A DNA stretch of 64,000 bases from NCBI RefSeq assembly GCF_027625995.1, contig NZ_CP115396.1, forward strand, positions 2,604,001 through 2,668,000. The letters run 5' to 3'. How positions within the stretch are numbered: position 1 is the stretch's first letter; the number at the start of each line of letters is the position of its first letter. Of the stretch, positions 54,555-62,785 are shown in pieces. The notes below the pieces were generated by a model, which saw only the letters and a list, made by a program, of their open reading frames with translations, did no database searches and had not been told where the DNA came from. The position numbers and the translations under genes were made by a program. Source of the DNA: Hymenobacter yonginensis. GTDB lineage: Bacteria > Bacteroidota > Bacteroidia > Cytophagales > Hymenobacteraceae.

Positions 54555-57500
54555 ATGCCTACATTTTTCCGCTGCGGGTGGCCGGTGCTGCCGCTGTTGC
54601 TGCTGGCTTTTGCCCGTCCCGCTCACGCCCAGCATGCCGGCGGCTCTTCCGTACAGGCCGACCCGTTTCGGCGGCCCGAGGCGGCGCTGCGGCCCCTCGG
54701 CCGCTACCAGTCGCACAGCTACCAGCGCGGCCTGCTCACGGTTCGCAGCACCGAGGGCGGCACGCTGCGGGTGCAGCCCTGGGCCGCCGGCGTGGTGCGG
54801 GTGGAGTATTTTCCGGCAGGCACGGCCGTGCAGAGTCTGCCGTCTGTGAGCGTGGTGCAGCCGCCGGCCGAGTGGTTTGCGCCCTTCATGCACCATGAGG
54901 GGCCCGAGCCCGGCCTGCCGGCGCAGGCTTACCTGGATTTTGAGAACGGCTACGTGCGCGCCACAGCCGGGCAGCTCACGTGGCCAATCGACCCTAGCAT
55001 CACCGTCATCATCGAGAAAAACCCGCTGCGTGTGCGCTACCAGCGCCCGGGCGCAACCGTGGTAGCCGACGCCGACGGCGTGTTCCGGCACCCGGCCGCG
55101 GGCCCCGACGCGCCGGGCGGCACGGGCGTATCGTTTCAGCTGCAGCCCGATGAGCACCTCTACGGCACCGGCTCGCGCGCTTTGCCCCTCGACCGCCGGG
55201 GCCGCCGCCTGCGCCTCTACAACGAAGCCCACTACGCCTACCAGAACGGCGAGCCCACGCTCAACGTGAGCTTGCCGACGGTGGTGAGCAGCCGCGGCTA
55301 CATGCTGCTGTTCGACCACCCGGCCGCCGCCACCCTCGACCTAGGCGCCACCCGCCCCGACGTGCTGGAGTACCGCAACGAGGGAGTCGGGAGCCTCTGC
55401 TACTTCCTGATTACGGGCGAGTCGTACGCCCAGCTGCTGAGCCGCTACACGCTGCTCACCGGCCGGCAGCCGCTGCCGCCGCGCTGGGGCCTGGGCCTGA
55501 TTCAGAGCCGGTTCGGGTATAAATCAGATACGGAGATGGAGCAAGTGGCGGCCCGCATGCGGCGCGAGGGGTTTCCGCTGGACGCGCTGGTGCTGGACCT
55601 GTACTGGTTCGGGGGCACCACCCGGCAGGGCGACCTGGACTGGGACTACCGGCACTTCCGGCAACCCGCCCGCATGATGCGCCGGCTGGACTCGGCGGGC
55701 GTGAAAACGCTGTTGATTTCCGAGCCCTACGTGATGCGCACCTCCCGCAACGACGCCGACGTGCGCCGCCTGGGCCTCGTGGGCACGCACGCCGACGGCT
55801 CGCCCTACACCGTGGAATCGTTCTGGGCCGGACCGGCCACCATCCTCGACATGGACCGCCCCGAAACCCGCGCCTGGCTCTGGAGCTACTACCGCCGCCG
55901 CAAAGCAGAGGGCGCCGCCGGCTGGTGGAGCGACCTGGGCGAGCCCGAAAACCACCCCGCCGACATGCAGCACCTGCGGGGCAGCACCCGGCAGGTGCAC
56001 AACGCCTTGGGCCAAGCCTGGGCGGGCATTCTGCAGGAAAACTACCGCCGCGAGTTTCCGCAGGATCGGCTGTTCAACCTGGCGCGCTCGGGCTGGGCCG
56101 GCATGCAGCGCAACTCGGTGTTTCCGTGGTCCGGCGACGTGAGCCGCTCGTGGGCCGGCCTGCAGGCGCAGGTGCCCGTGATGCTGGGCATGGGCCTGGG
56201 CGGCGTGGGCTTCATGCACTCCGACGCCGGCGGCTTCTGCGCCGGCCCCACCGACCCCGAGCTGTATACCCGCTGGCTGCAGATGGCCAGCCTCGGCCCC
56301 ATCCTGCGCCCCCACGGCGAAGGCGTGCCGCCCGAGCCCTACTGGTGGCCGGAACCTTACAAGAGTATCGTGCGCCGCTACACGCACCTGCGCTACGAGC
56401 TGCTGCCCTACCTGTATTCGCTGGCCTGGGAAAACAGCCAGACCGGCACGCCCCTGGCGCGCCCGATGAACTTCGGCCCCACCTATCTGCTGCCCGAAGC
56501 CGTGGAGGCCTCCAACCAACCTGCAGGCTTATCAGCGGAGGAAATTGCGGCTGGCTTCTCCGAAGATGTTGGCCCGGGCCAAAGCGCCGACCCGGCAGTT
56601 TGGAGCTGGCGCACCGCCACGCCCAGCGGCTGGGGCGACAATATTCTGCGGGAGCGGCAGCAACAGGCCTTCGAGGCCGGCAATACGCCGGCCCTGGCCA
56701 ACGTCAACGACCAGTTTCTGCTGGGCCCGAACCTGCTGGTGGCGCCGGTGCTGCAGCCTAGCCAACGCCGCCGCAACGTGGTGCTGCCCGCTGGCAGCTG
56801 GGTTGATTTCGACACGCAGCAAACTTACGCCGGCAGCCAGACCGTGAGCGTAGCCGCGCCGCTCAGCCGCCTGCCGCTGCTGGTGCGTTCCGGCGCCTTC
56901 CTGCCAATGACGCCCTATGTGCCCACCACCGCCCGCTACCACCCCGACAGCCTGCGCGTGCGCTACTACGCCGACCCTGCCGCCGGCCGCAGCACCTTCA
57001 CGGTGTATGACGACGACGGCAAAACGGCCACCGTGGCGCACACCGGCGCCTACACGCTGCTGGCCTTCAGCGGCCTCACCACCGCCACCCAGGCCGATAT
57101 CCGGGTGGTGCCCGGCGGCCAGAGCTACCCCGGGGCCCCCACCCGCCGCCACATCGAGCTAATGATTCCCCGCGTGGCGGCCGCTCCGGCAGCGGTGCTA
57201 CTCAACGAGGCGCCGCTGCCGGCCACAGCCTGGGCGTTTGAAGCGGCCACCAACACCCTGCGCCTGCGCTTCGAGCTGGCGCGCGAGCCCGCCACAGTAT
57301 CGGTGCGCGGCCTGCGCCTGCATACCACCCCCACCGCCGCCCTGCCCGAGCCGCTGACGCTGGAAGCGCCCGACAACCGCACCTTCGCGGGCCGCACCAC
57401 GCTGCGCTACACCGTGCACCACGCCACCCACCCCGATACGCTGCGTATTCTCGACGCCACAAGCCGCCGCGTGCGCAGCCTGCCGGCCGCCACCTCGCCC

Positions 57501-57617
57501 GGCACCCACGCCCTCGTCTGGCCCACCGACAACGACCAGCGCAAGCCGGTGGCCGGCGGCGTGTACTGGGCCGAGCTAGCCGGCCAGCGCCAGCGGCTGG
57601 TAGTGTTGCCTGAGTGA
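54555..57617 (+). CDS. Secreted GH31 glycoside hydrolase with C-terminal sorting-like domain
   Basis: 1020 residues from ATG 54555, with signal peptide ending RPAHAQHAGG. An N-terminal galactose-mutarotase-like sandwich (about 40-260) precedes the GH31 barrel: LPPRWGLGLIQSRFGYK, LVLDLYWFGG, WWSDLGEPENHPA with nucleophile Asp460, and FMHSDAGGFC with the acid/base Asp. DUF5110-like and Ig-like domains follow, and the last 60 residues (RILDATSRRVRSLP, VAGGVYWAELAGQ) look like a FlgD/T9SS-type end. The SDLGEPE form differs from the cytoplasmic GH31 (NDMNEPA), so another substrate is likely. It acts outside the inner membrane. Confidence 0.92.
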   Translation: MPTFFRCGWPVLPLLLLAFARPAHAQHAGGSSVQADPFRRPEAALRPLGRYQSHSYQRGLLTVRSTEGGTLRVQPWAAGVVRVEYFPAGTAVQSLPSVSVVQPPAEWFAPFMHHEGPEPGLPAQAYLDFENGYVRATAGQLTWPIDPSITVIIEKNPLRVRYQRPGATVVADADGVFRHPAAGPDAPGGTGVSFQLQPDEHLYGTGSRALPLDRRGRRLRLYNEAHYAYQNGEPTLNVSLPTVVSSRGYMLLFDHPAAATLDLGATRPDVLEYRNEGVGSLCYFLITGESYAQLLSRYTLLTGRQPLPPRWGLGLIQSRFGYKSDTEMEQVAARMRREGFPLDALVLDLYWFGGTTRQGDLDWDYRHFRQPARMMRRLDSAGVKTLLISEPYVMRTSRNDADVRRLGLVGTHADGSPYTVESFWAGPATILDMDRPETRAWLWSYYRRRKAEGAAGWWSDLGEPENHPADMQHLRGSTRQVHNALGQAWAGILQENYRREFPQDRLFNLARSGWAGMQRNSVFPWSGDVSRSWAGLQAQVPVMLGMGLGGVGFMHSDAGGFCAGPTDPELYTRWLQMASLGPILRPHGEGVPPEPYWWPEPYKSIVRRYTHLRYELLPYLYSLAWENSQTGTPLARPMNFGPTYLLPEAVEASNQPAGLSAEEIAAGFSEDVGPGQSADPAVWSWRTATPSGWGDNILRERQQQAFEAGNTPALANVNDQFLLGPNLLVAPVLQPSQRRRNVVLPAGSWVDFDTQQTYAGSQTVSVAAPLSRLPLLVRSGAFLPMTPYVPTTARYHPDSLRVRYYADPAAGRSTFTVYDDDGKTATVAHTGAYTLLAFSGLTTATQADIRVVPGGQSYPGAPTRRHIELMIPRVAAAPAAVLLNEAPLPATAWAFEAATNTLRLRFELAREPATVSVRGLRLHTTPTAALPEPLTLEAPDNRTFAGRTTLRYTVHHATHPDTLRILDATSRRVRSLPAATSPGTHALVWPTDNDQRKPVAGGVYWAELAGQRQRLVVLPE

Positions 57618-57684
57618 CATGAAAGTCCGAGTGGTGAGCTGCCCGCGAAGTGGCCCGGTGCATAATGGCAAGATGCTGCCAGCA

Positions 57685-57790
57685 CGATGTAGAGACGCAA
57701 TATTTTGCGTCTCGTCGTTGAACGACTGGGAGTGTGAGGCTATAACAACCTCAGCAACGACGAGACGCAAAATATTGCGTCTCTACATCG
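57685..57790. repeat. GTAGAGACGC long hairpin repeat
   Basis: CGATGTAGAGACGCAATATT... (57685-57718) and its inverse (57757-57790) are near-perfect. Each arm is itself palindromic (GACGCAATATTTTGCGTC), giving a cruciform-like double structure. It lies between convergent genes. Confidence 0.92.
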
Positions 57791-57815
57791 TACTCAAACC
57801 GCTTCTTATTTCCGC

Positions 57816-58370
57816 CTACTTCGCCGCTTCGGCCAGTACGTCGAACGTGAGCTGGAACTCGTTGCGGATGGCGTAGGAGCCCAGGTTCTGGAAGAAGCTG
57901 GTGGAGTTGTGATTGATGCCGAACTGGGTGCGGTCGAGGGTGGCGGTGCCGCGCAGGCGCAGGCGGCCGTCGGGGCGGCGCTCCAGCTGCAGCGGAAACT
58001 GCACGGGCCGCGTGACGCCGCGCAGCGTGAGCTGGCCGCGGGCCTGCCCCTGGCCGAATTGCTGTAGCACGAAAACGGCCGTTGGGTATTTGTCTACGTC
58101 GAAGAAATCCGCGCCGCGCAGGTGCTCGGCCAGCTGGGCCTGCTCCTGCGCGATGGTGCGCATGTCCACTTCCAGACGGGCCTGGCGTAGGGTGCGGCCG
58201 TCGTAGAGGAAGCTGCCGCGACGGAGCTGCACGGTGCCGCTGGGGGCGTAGGTGCCTACTTCGGCGTAGCCGGTCCAAGTGAGGGCGGCGGGCAGCAGCT
58301 GGTAGGAAATAGCGGCGGGCTGGGCGGCGGCCAGCACGCAGAAGGTCAGGAAGGCGAGGAGAAGTTTCAT
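57816..58370 (-). CDS. YceI-family periplasmic protein
   Basis: 184 residues from ATG 58370; the longer frame runs through an inverted repeat and is not coding. Signal peptide MKLLLAFLTFCVLAAAQ. The lipocalin-like YceI barrel shows LTWTGYAEVGTYAPSG, DMRTIAQEQAQLAEHLRGADFFDVDKYPT, LTLRGVTRPVQFPL and FGINHNS near the end. Family members bind isoprenoid-type lipids in the periplasm or act in stress responses. It is shorter than average by few residues. No partner cytochrome is adjacent. Confidence 0.92.
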   Translation of the reverse strand: MKLLLAFLTFCVLAAAQPAAISYQLLPAALTWTGYAEVGTYAPSGTVQLRRGSFLYDGRTLRQARLEVDMRTIAQEQAQLAEHLRGADFFDVDKYPTAVFVLQQFGQGQARGQLTLRGVTRPVQFPLQLERRPDGRLRLRGTATLDRTQFGINHNSTSFFQNLGSYAIRNEFQLTFDVLAEAAK

Positions 58371-58405
58371 GGTTTCGGGGGAGTATATGGGTAAGCTGGT
58401 GGGCA

Positions 58406-58575
58406 GTGGTGCCACGGGTTGCCGAAGGCCTCGTTGTACCACTATCGTTGAACGACCACCGGCGGCGCCGTTCAACGGTGGAGGTACCACGGGGACACCT
58501 GCAGTGACGCTTGTGGCCGATGCGCGCCGTTCAACGGTAGTGGTCCACGAGGCCTTCGGCAACCCGTGGCACCAC
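58406..58575. repeat. 170-base compound inverted repeat
   Basis: Outer arms GTGGTGCCACGGGTTGCC...GAAGGCCTCG and the inverse enclose three copies of CGTTCAACG in alternating orientation. It fills the gap between two minus-strand genes. Confidence 0.88.
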
Positions 58576-58579
58576 AGGG

Positions 58580-59101
58580 CTAGCGCACGGTGGCTTCGGT
58601 TTCGAGCAGGCCGAGGCCTTTGTAGAGTTTGCCGGCTTTGTCGCGGGCCAGAATGTACCAGAGGGCGTCGCCGCCGTAGAGCTGGCGGGCGCTGTCGGCG
58701 TAGCGGTAGTTTTTGGCGAAGGTGTAGGTGCGGCCGGGCTGCAGGCGGCCGCCGGGGCACTGGAATATCTCGGCAAACTGTGCGGGTGTCTCTGCCATGT
58801 TCTGCTTCCAGCCGGTTTCATCGTACCAGATAAAGCTGCCGCACTCCACCACTTCCAGCTCGCCCACCTCAGAGCGCAGCAGGGTGCTGTGCTTCCAGAG
58901 GAAGGCGCCGGGCTTATCGGGGTTGAGCTCGGGGTAGTTGGGGTTGGGCGTGTGCCAGAGCGTGAGGCCCACCGGCACCTGCCGCAGCTTGTCGGGCAGC
59001 ACGCGGGTGTGGTCGGTCCAGGCGGTGGCGGGGGGCGTGGTCTGGGCCAGCAGCGGGGCAGCCGGGGCGGCAAGGTCCAGCAGGAGCAGCAGCGTCTTCA
59101 T
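58580..59101 (-). CDS. Unknown secreted protein
   Basis: 173 residues from ATG 59101. Signal peptide ends APLLAQ. The mature protein has several conserved-looking aromatic blocks (VGLTLWHTPNPNYPELNP, CGSFIWYDETGWKQNM, LYGGDALWYILARDK) and two Cys (CGSF, CPGG) that may form a disulphide. No family was recognised. A CACCTTTG box lies 35 bases upstream. It is separated from YceI by a compound hairpin repeat and from the AraC gene by a terminator inside another inverted repeat, so it is monocistronic. Confidence 0.7.
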   Translation of the reverse strand: MKTLLLLLDLAAPAAPLLAQTTPPATAWTDHTRVLPDKLRQVPVGLTLWHTPNPNYPELNPDKPGAFLWKHSTLLRSEVGELEVVECGSFIWYDETGWKQNMAETPAQFAEIFQCPGGRLQPGRTYTFAKNYRYADSARQLYGGDALWYILARDKAGKLYKGLGLLETEATVR

Positions 59102-59212
59102 GGGTCGTTCGGGGTTGATGAATGACCCAAAGGTGGCCGTCCGGCTCACCCCAAACGCCCCGAATCCGGCTGCGGGACGCCCCACATCATGATGTGGGCG
59201 CTATTGGTACTG

Positions 59213-59386
59213 TCATTGCGAGGACGAAGGACGAAGCAATCCTTCCTCTCTTTTGAGCTAAACAACCCTAATCGAAAAGCCCTCCGGCAGTAGGTTGCTA
59301 ACCTAGTGCCGGAGGGCTTTGCTGCAAGGAAAGTGTCTGCCACGAGAGGAAGGATTGCCACGGCCTTCGGCCTCGCAATGACAATC
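59213..59386. repeat. GTCATTGCGAGG inverted repeat around a terminator
   Basis: GTCATTGCGAGG...GCAATCCTTCCTCTC (59213-59252) is inverted at about 59347-59386 with a few mismatches. A separate terminator hairpin lies in the middle. Confidence 0.88.
59276..59320. terminator. Terminator of the AraC-type gene
   Basis: AAAGCCCTCCGGCA (59276-59289) pairs with TGCCGGAGGGCTTT (59307-59320). The stem continues TAGGTT/AACCTA after one G-G mismatch, loop GCT. Confidence 0.85.
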
Positions 59387-59390
59387 AACT

Positions 59391-60641
59391 CTACTCCGCC
59401 ACCCCAGCATTCCAGTCCCGCGGGGCGGTGCCGGTGAACTGCTTGAAGATGCGGTTGAAGGTGGTTTTGGAGTTGAAGCCGCTTTCGAAGGCAATGCCGA
59501 GCAGCGTGAGACGCCGGGCGTCGGGGGTGGCGAGACGGCGCTTCACCTCGGCCACGCGGTAGCCGTTCACCAGGTCGTTGAAGCTCTGGCCGAAGCCGTT
59601 GTTGACCGTGAACGAAATCAGGCGCGCAGCCAGGCCGGTGTGCGCCGACAGCTCGGCCAGCGTGAGCGTGGGGTTGAGATAAAGCCGTTCCTGCTCCAGC
59701 GCCTGCCGAATGCGCGCCACCACGGCCGCATCCGCCACCGGCGCGGCCGTGGCCGTGGTAGCCGTGGCCTGGATGGCCGTGGTTTCGGGAGCGGCTTCTG
59801 CAACCAACGAGGCCGCCGGAGTTGCATCAGGTTGCAGCGGCAGCGTGGGAACGGCCAGCGGCGTAGAAACGGGCTGCAATTCCAAAGCCGCCAGCTCCTG
59901 CTCAGCCAGTTCCGGCTCGAAGCGGACGGCGCGCATATCGGCTTGGCGCAGCCCTACCACGCCCACCAGAAACACCACCACACCCAGCAGCTCGGTGGAG
60001 TAGTCGTAGGCGTAATACAACCCGAAAAACTCGCGCAGCACCACTTCCAGCAGCCATTGCGCACTCACCACGCCCACCAACACCAGCAGCACCCGCAGCC
60101 ACTGCAGCCGTAGCTTCGACACCTCCGAGAAGTTGTCAGGCAGCCAGCGGCGGTACTGCTGCAGCAGCCGCAAACTCAGTCCCAGATACACCGTGAGCGA
60201 AACCCAGGTCCCAATAAACTCCACACGATAGGTGTATGGCTGGTGCACGGTTTCCCAGAACCACAGGCGCGTGCTGTACGGCTGCAGCCGCAGCCACCAG
60301 TACAGCCCCGCCTGCAGTAGCACCGGCCCAAAGTGCCACACGTGCCGCCGCTGCAGCCGAAAATCGTGGTTGACGAGGCTGCGCACGTAGAAGTATAGCA
60401 GCGGCCCGAAGGCAAACGAGTAGTAGATGGGCGCGAAGTACCAGTTGGCGTTTTGCCCGTAGATGTTAGCTTCGCGGAAGAAGCCGTCGAGCAGCCAGAG
60501 GGCAATGGCCAGCATGAGCAGGGCCAGAAAGCGGTTGGGCAGGCGGTTGGCCGGGGCCAGCCACAGCAGGCCGGCCGCAAACACAGCCTGCGCCACCACG
60601 GCCAGCAGCACGACCACCAAAGGCGTAAACGGTATCTGCAT
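59391..60641 (-). CDS. AraC-type regulator with N-terminal membrane domain
   Basis: 416 residues. Six or seven hydrophobic helices occupy about 1-235 (VVVLLAVVAQAVFAAGLLWL at the start). A Pro/Ala/Thr-rich linker follows (about 245-310), then an AraC DNA-binding domain: TLAELSAHTGLAARLISFTV and LTLLGIAFESGFNSKTTFNR with FKQFTGTAPRDW. It is an integral membrane regulator of the 7TM-AraC type frequent in Bacteroidota; signal and targets are unknown. It is divergent from the small membrane protein at 60707, with 65 bases between the starts. Confidence 0.92.
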   Translation of the reverse strand: MQIPFTPLVVVLLAVVAQAVFAAGLLWLAPANRLPNRFLALLMLAIALWLLDGFFREANIYGQNANWYFAPIYYSFAFGPLLYFYVRSLVNHDFRLQRRHVWHFGPVLLQAGLYWWLRLQPYSTRLWFWETVHQPYTYRVEFIGTWVSLTVYLGLSLRLLQQYRRWLPDNFSEVSKLRLQWLRVLLVLVGVVSAQWLLEVVLREFFGLYYAYDYSTELLGVVVFLVGVVGLRQADMRAVRFEPELAEQELAALELQPVSTPLAVPTLPLQPDATPAASLVAEAAPETTAIQATATTATAAPVADAAVVARIRQALEQERLYLNPTLTLAELSAHTGLAARLISFTVNNGFGQSFNDLVNGYRVAEVKRRLATPDARRLTLLGIAFESGFNSKTTFNRIFKQFTGTAPRDWNAGVAE

Positions 60642-60706
60642 ACGGGCAGGAAAAAAGACGGTAGTTGGGCCGGGTTGCCAAAATAGCCGTTTATTTCCAC
60701 TGGCTT

Positions 60707-61162
60707 ATGAAACAGAAGATTCGGGAATGGCTGCGCCGCTACCTGCCCGCCGAGGTGCTGTCGGTGGCAGCCACGCTGCTGGCGGCGGCCCTGGCTCTGC
60801 GCGCTACCGGCAACGGCCTGAGCGCGGCGCTGGCGGGCACCTGGGCCGGCAACGTGGCGTACTTTGGCTGGCTGCTGGGGCAGGATGTATGGCAGACGCG
60901 CCGCACGCTGCAGGCCAGCGGCCGGCCGTACCGCTGGCGCACGCTGGGCCAGAACGTGCGGGCGCTGGCCGTGGAGTTTGGCGTGGCCGAGGTGTTCGAC
61001 AGCCTCCTGATTCGGCCGGCACTGCTCTACTACATGCCACGCTGGCTAGGCAGCTTCGGAACGGGCATCGTAGTGGCCAAGCTGCTGGCCGACGTCACGT
61101 TCTACATCCCGGCCATCATCAGCTACGAGCTTAGCAAGAAACGGCTGCGGCGGTTCGAGTAG
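60707..61162 (+). CDS. Unknown four-helix membrane protein
   Basis: 151 residues from ATG 60707; the earlier in-frame ATG at 60665 gives a poor start. Four hydrophobic segments: VLSVAATLLAAALAL, WAGNVAYFGWLLGQD, FGVAEVFDSLLIRPALLYYM and GIVVAKLLADVTFYIPAIIS. Positively charged ends (KQKIREWLRRY and SKKRLRRFE) suggest both termini are cytoplasmic. No family was recognised. Its shared divergent spacer with the membrane AraC regulator suggests possible control by it; that is a guess from position. Confidence 0.75.
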   Translation: MKQKIREWLRRYLPAEVLSVAATLLAAALALRATGNGLSAALAGTWAGNVAYFGWLLGQDVWQTRRTLQASGRPYRWRTLGQNVRALAVEFGVAEVFDSLLIRPALLYYMPRWLGSFGTGIVVAKLLADVTFYIPAIISYELSKKRLRRFE

Positions 61163-61179
61163 GCGGCAGACACGGCTAA

Positions 61180-61283
61180 AGAACGTCATGCAGAGGCGCA
61201 GCCGAAGCATCTCGCTCGTGTAGTAATCAATAGTACCACAACATCAGCACGCGAGATGCTTCGGCTGCGCCTCTGCATGACGT
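61180..61283. repeat. Long hairpin repeat, GTCATGCAGAG family, copy 5
   Basis: AACGTCATGCAGAGGCGCAG...CCGAAGCATCTCGC and its inverse, with a 40-base centre. The right end runs into TACCTTTC (61283-61290), a -7-like box for the AraC gene downstream. Confidence 0.9.
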
Positions 61284-61322
61284 ACCTTTCCACCTTCTCC
61301 AAAACCCTCCTGTTTCCCGCCT

Positions 61323-62189
61323 ATGTCTCTGCCCGTTCTCACGCTGCAGTCGTTTCCGCAGGGGCCGGGCCGGCGGCCGTGGTACTTGGAGCGGCTGGAA
61401 CGGCACGTGGCCAACTTCCCCGGCGTCAGCCAGGCCCACGCCCACGACTTCTACCTGCTGCTCTACGTCACGCAGGGCCAGGGCACCCACACCATCGATT
61501 TGGTGAGCTACCCGCTGGCGCCGGGCAGCGTGTTTTTTATGACGCCGGGCCAGGTGCACCACTGGCAGCTTTCCGACGACGCGCAGGGCTACGTGGTGCT
61601 GTTTGAGGCCGACTTCTACCTGTTCCGCTACCCCGGCGAGCGGCTGTTTGAGTACCCCTTCTTCGACCACCGCCACGCCCCCGCCCTGCAGCTGCCAGCC
61701 CCCGAAACCGAGCTACTGCCGCTGCTGCAGCGCATGTGGCAGGAGGCCGCCGACCCCGCTCCGCATCAGGACGAGGTAGTGCGCTCCTACCTCCACCTGT
61801 GCCTGGAGCTGGCCGCCCGCCACTACCCACCAGATACGCCCGAGAACCCACCCGCCGACGAGCCCCGCCACGCCCAGCAGCTGCTCCGGCAGTTTGGGAG
61901 CCTGCTCAACCAGCACTTCCGGCAGCAGCGCGAGGTGCAGCACTATGCCGATTTGCTGCACGTGTCGCCGAACCACCTCAACGCGCTGTGCCGGCGCCAT
62001 TTGGGCAAAACCGCCAGCGCCCTGGTGCAGGAGCGGGTGCTGCTGGAGGCGCGCCGCCTGCTCCACCACACCCCCGCCACCGTGGCCCAGGTAGCCGACG
62101 CGCTGGGCTTCGAGGACGCCTCCTACTTTGGGCGCTACTTCCGCCGCCACACCGGCCGCACGCCCGAGGCCTTCCGCCAGCCGGCCTGA
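61323..62189 (+). CDS. AraC-family transcriptional regulator (cupin type)
   Basis: 288 residues. N-terminal cupin-like sensor (about 1-140): HAHDFYLLLYVTQGQGTHTID and PLAPGSVFFMTPGQVHHWQL. C-terminal AraC domain: YADLLHVSPNHLNALCRRHLG as first helix-turn-helix and VAQVADALGFEDASYFGRYFRRHTGRTP as second. Cytoplasmic activator type, usually for sugar or stress genes. The repeat upstream appears to contribute part of its promoter (TACCTTTC at about 61283). Targets are not evident. Confidence 0.92.
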   Translation: MSLPVLTLQSFPQGPGRRPWYLERLERHVANFPGVSQAHAHDFYLLLYVTQGQGTHTIDLVSYPLAPGSVFFMTPGQVHHWQLSDDAQGYVVLFEADFYLFRYPGERLFEYPFFDHRHAPALQLPAPETELLPLLQRMWQEAADPAPHQDEVVRSYLHLCLELAARHYPPDTPENPPADEPRHAQQLLRQFGSLLNQHFRQQREVQHYADLLHVSPNHLNALCRRHLGKTASALVQERVLLEARRLLHHTPATVAQVADALGFEDASYFGRYFRRHTGRTPEAFRQPA

Positions 62190-62264
62190 AGATGCAAGTC
62201 AGGTGGCGTTGATTTGTACCGGATCTGCCCGCAGATGGGCCTTCCCGGGCGCGGCTGCGTAGAG

Positions 62265-62272
62265 TAGCTTTG
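62265..62272 (+). promoter_or_regulatory. -7 box TAGCTTTG
   Basis: Exact TAnnTTTG match, 23 bases before ATG 62296 of the DUF983 gene. Confidence 0.6.
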
Positions 62273-62295
62273 TATCCATATCTGCTCCGGTTGCC

Positions 62296-62724
62296 ATGTC
62301 CACTCCTGCCACTCCTCCTGCCACGCCCAACACCGACCACGACTCCACGCTGCTGGCCATGGTGCAGCAGCGCTGCCCCCGCTGCCACCAGGGCCCGCTG
62401 TTCACGCATCCGGCCCTCAGCACCAAGTTCATGAGTATGCCCGCCCAATGTCCGGTCTGCAGCCAGGCCTACGAGCCCGAGCCGGGCTTCTACTGGGGCG
62501 CCATGTACATCAGCTTCGTGTTTTCGACGGGCATCATGCTGGTGATTGGCTTCGCAGTGTACTTCCTGCTCAACGACCCCGATACGTGGGTGTACATTGT
62601 CTGCGTGGCGGTGGTGTCGCTGCTGTTCACGCCGCTGTCGTTGCGCTACTCGCGCACGCTGATGCTGTACCTGTTCGGCGGCATCCAATACCGCCCCGAC
62701 CGGGCCCACACCAACGCCCGCTAA
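62296..62724 (+). CDS. DUF983 membrane protein
   Basis: 142 residues. Two Cys pairs, CPRC (about 35) and CPVC (about 53), look like a small zinc ribbon. CxxCSQAYEPEPGFYWGAMYISF is the DUF983 signature, followed by two transmembrane helices (FVFSTGIMLVIGFAVYFLL and VYIVCVAVVSLLFTPLSL). The family is widespread in Bacteroidota and Alphaproteobacteria with no settled function. Its terminator hairpin physically overlaps the start of the next gene. Confidence 0.92.
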   Translation: MSTPATPPATPNTDHDSTLLAMVQQRCPRCHQGPLFTHPALSTKFMSMPAQCPVCSQAYEPEPGFYWGAMYISFVFSTGIMLVIGFAVYFLLNDPDTWVYIVCVAVVSLLFTPLSLRYSRTLMLYLFGGIQYRPDRAHTNAR

Positions 62725-62739
62725 ACCGGCCATTTCCGG

Positions 62740-62785
62740 CGGAGCATGTTGAAAAGTGGTACTTTTCGGCATGCTCCGTTTTTTT
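62740..62785 (+). terminator. Terminator containing the next gene's -7-like box and start codon
   Basis: An 18-pair stem (62740-62757 with 62761-62778, two G-U pairs, loop GGT) followed by seven T. TACTTTTC spans 62760-62767 in the loop and 3' arm, and the ATG of the amylase gene is 62771-62773 in the 3' arm. The T-run encodes Phe-Phe at positions 4-5. Confidence 0.9.

Noticed and set aside
58371-58760. N-terminal extension of the YceI gene
   Set aside because: The extension is read through the compound inverted repeat, lacks a signal peptide and gives low-complexity sequence; ATG 58370 with a signal peptide is the real start.
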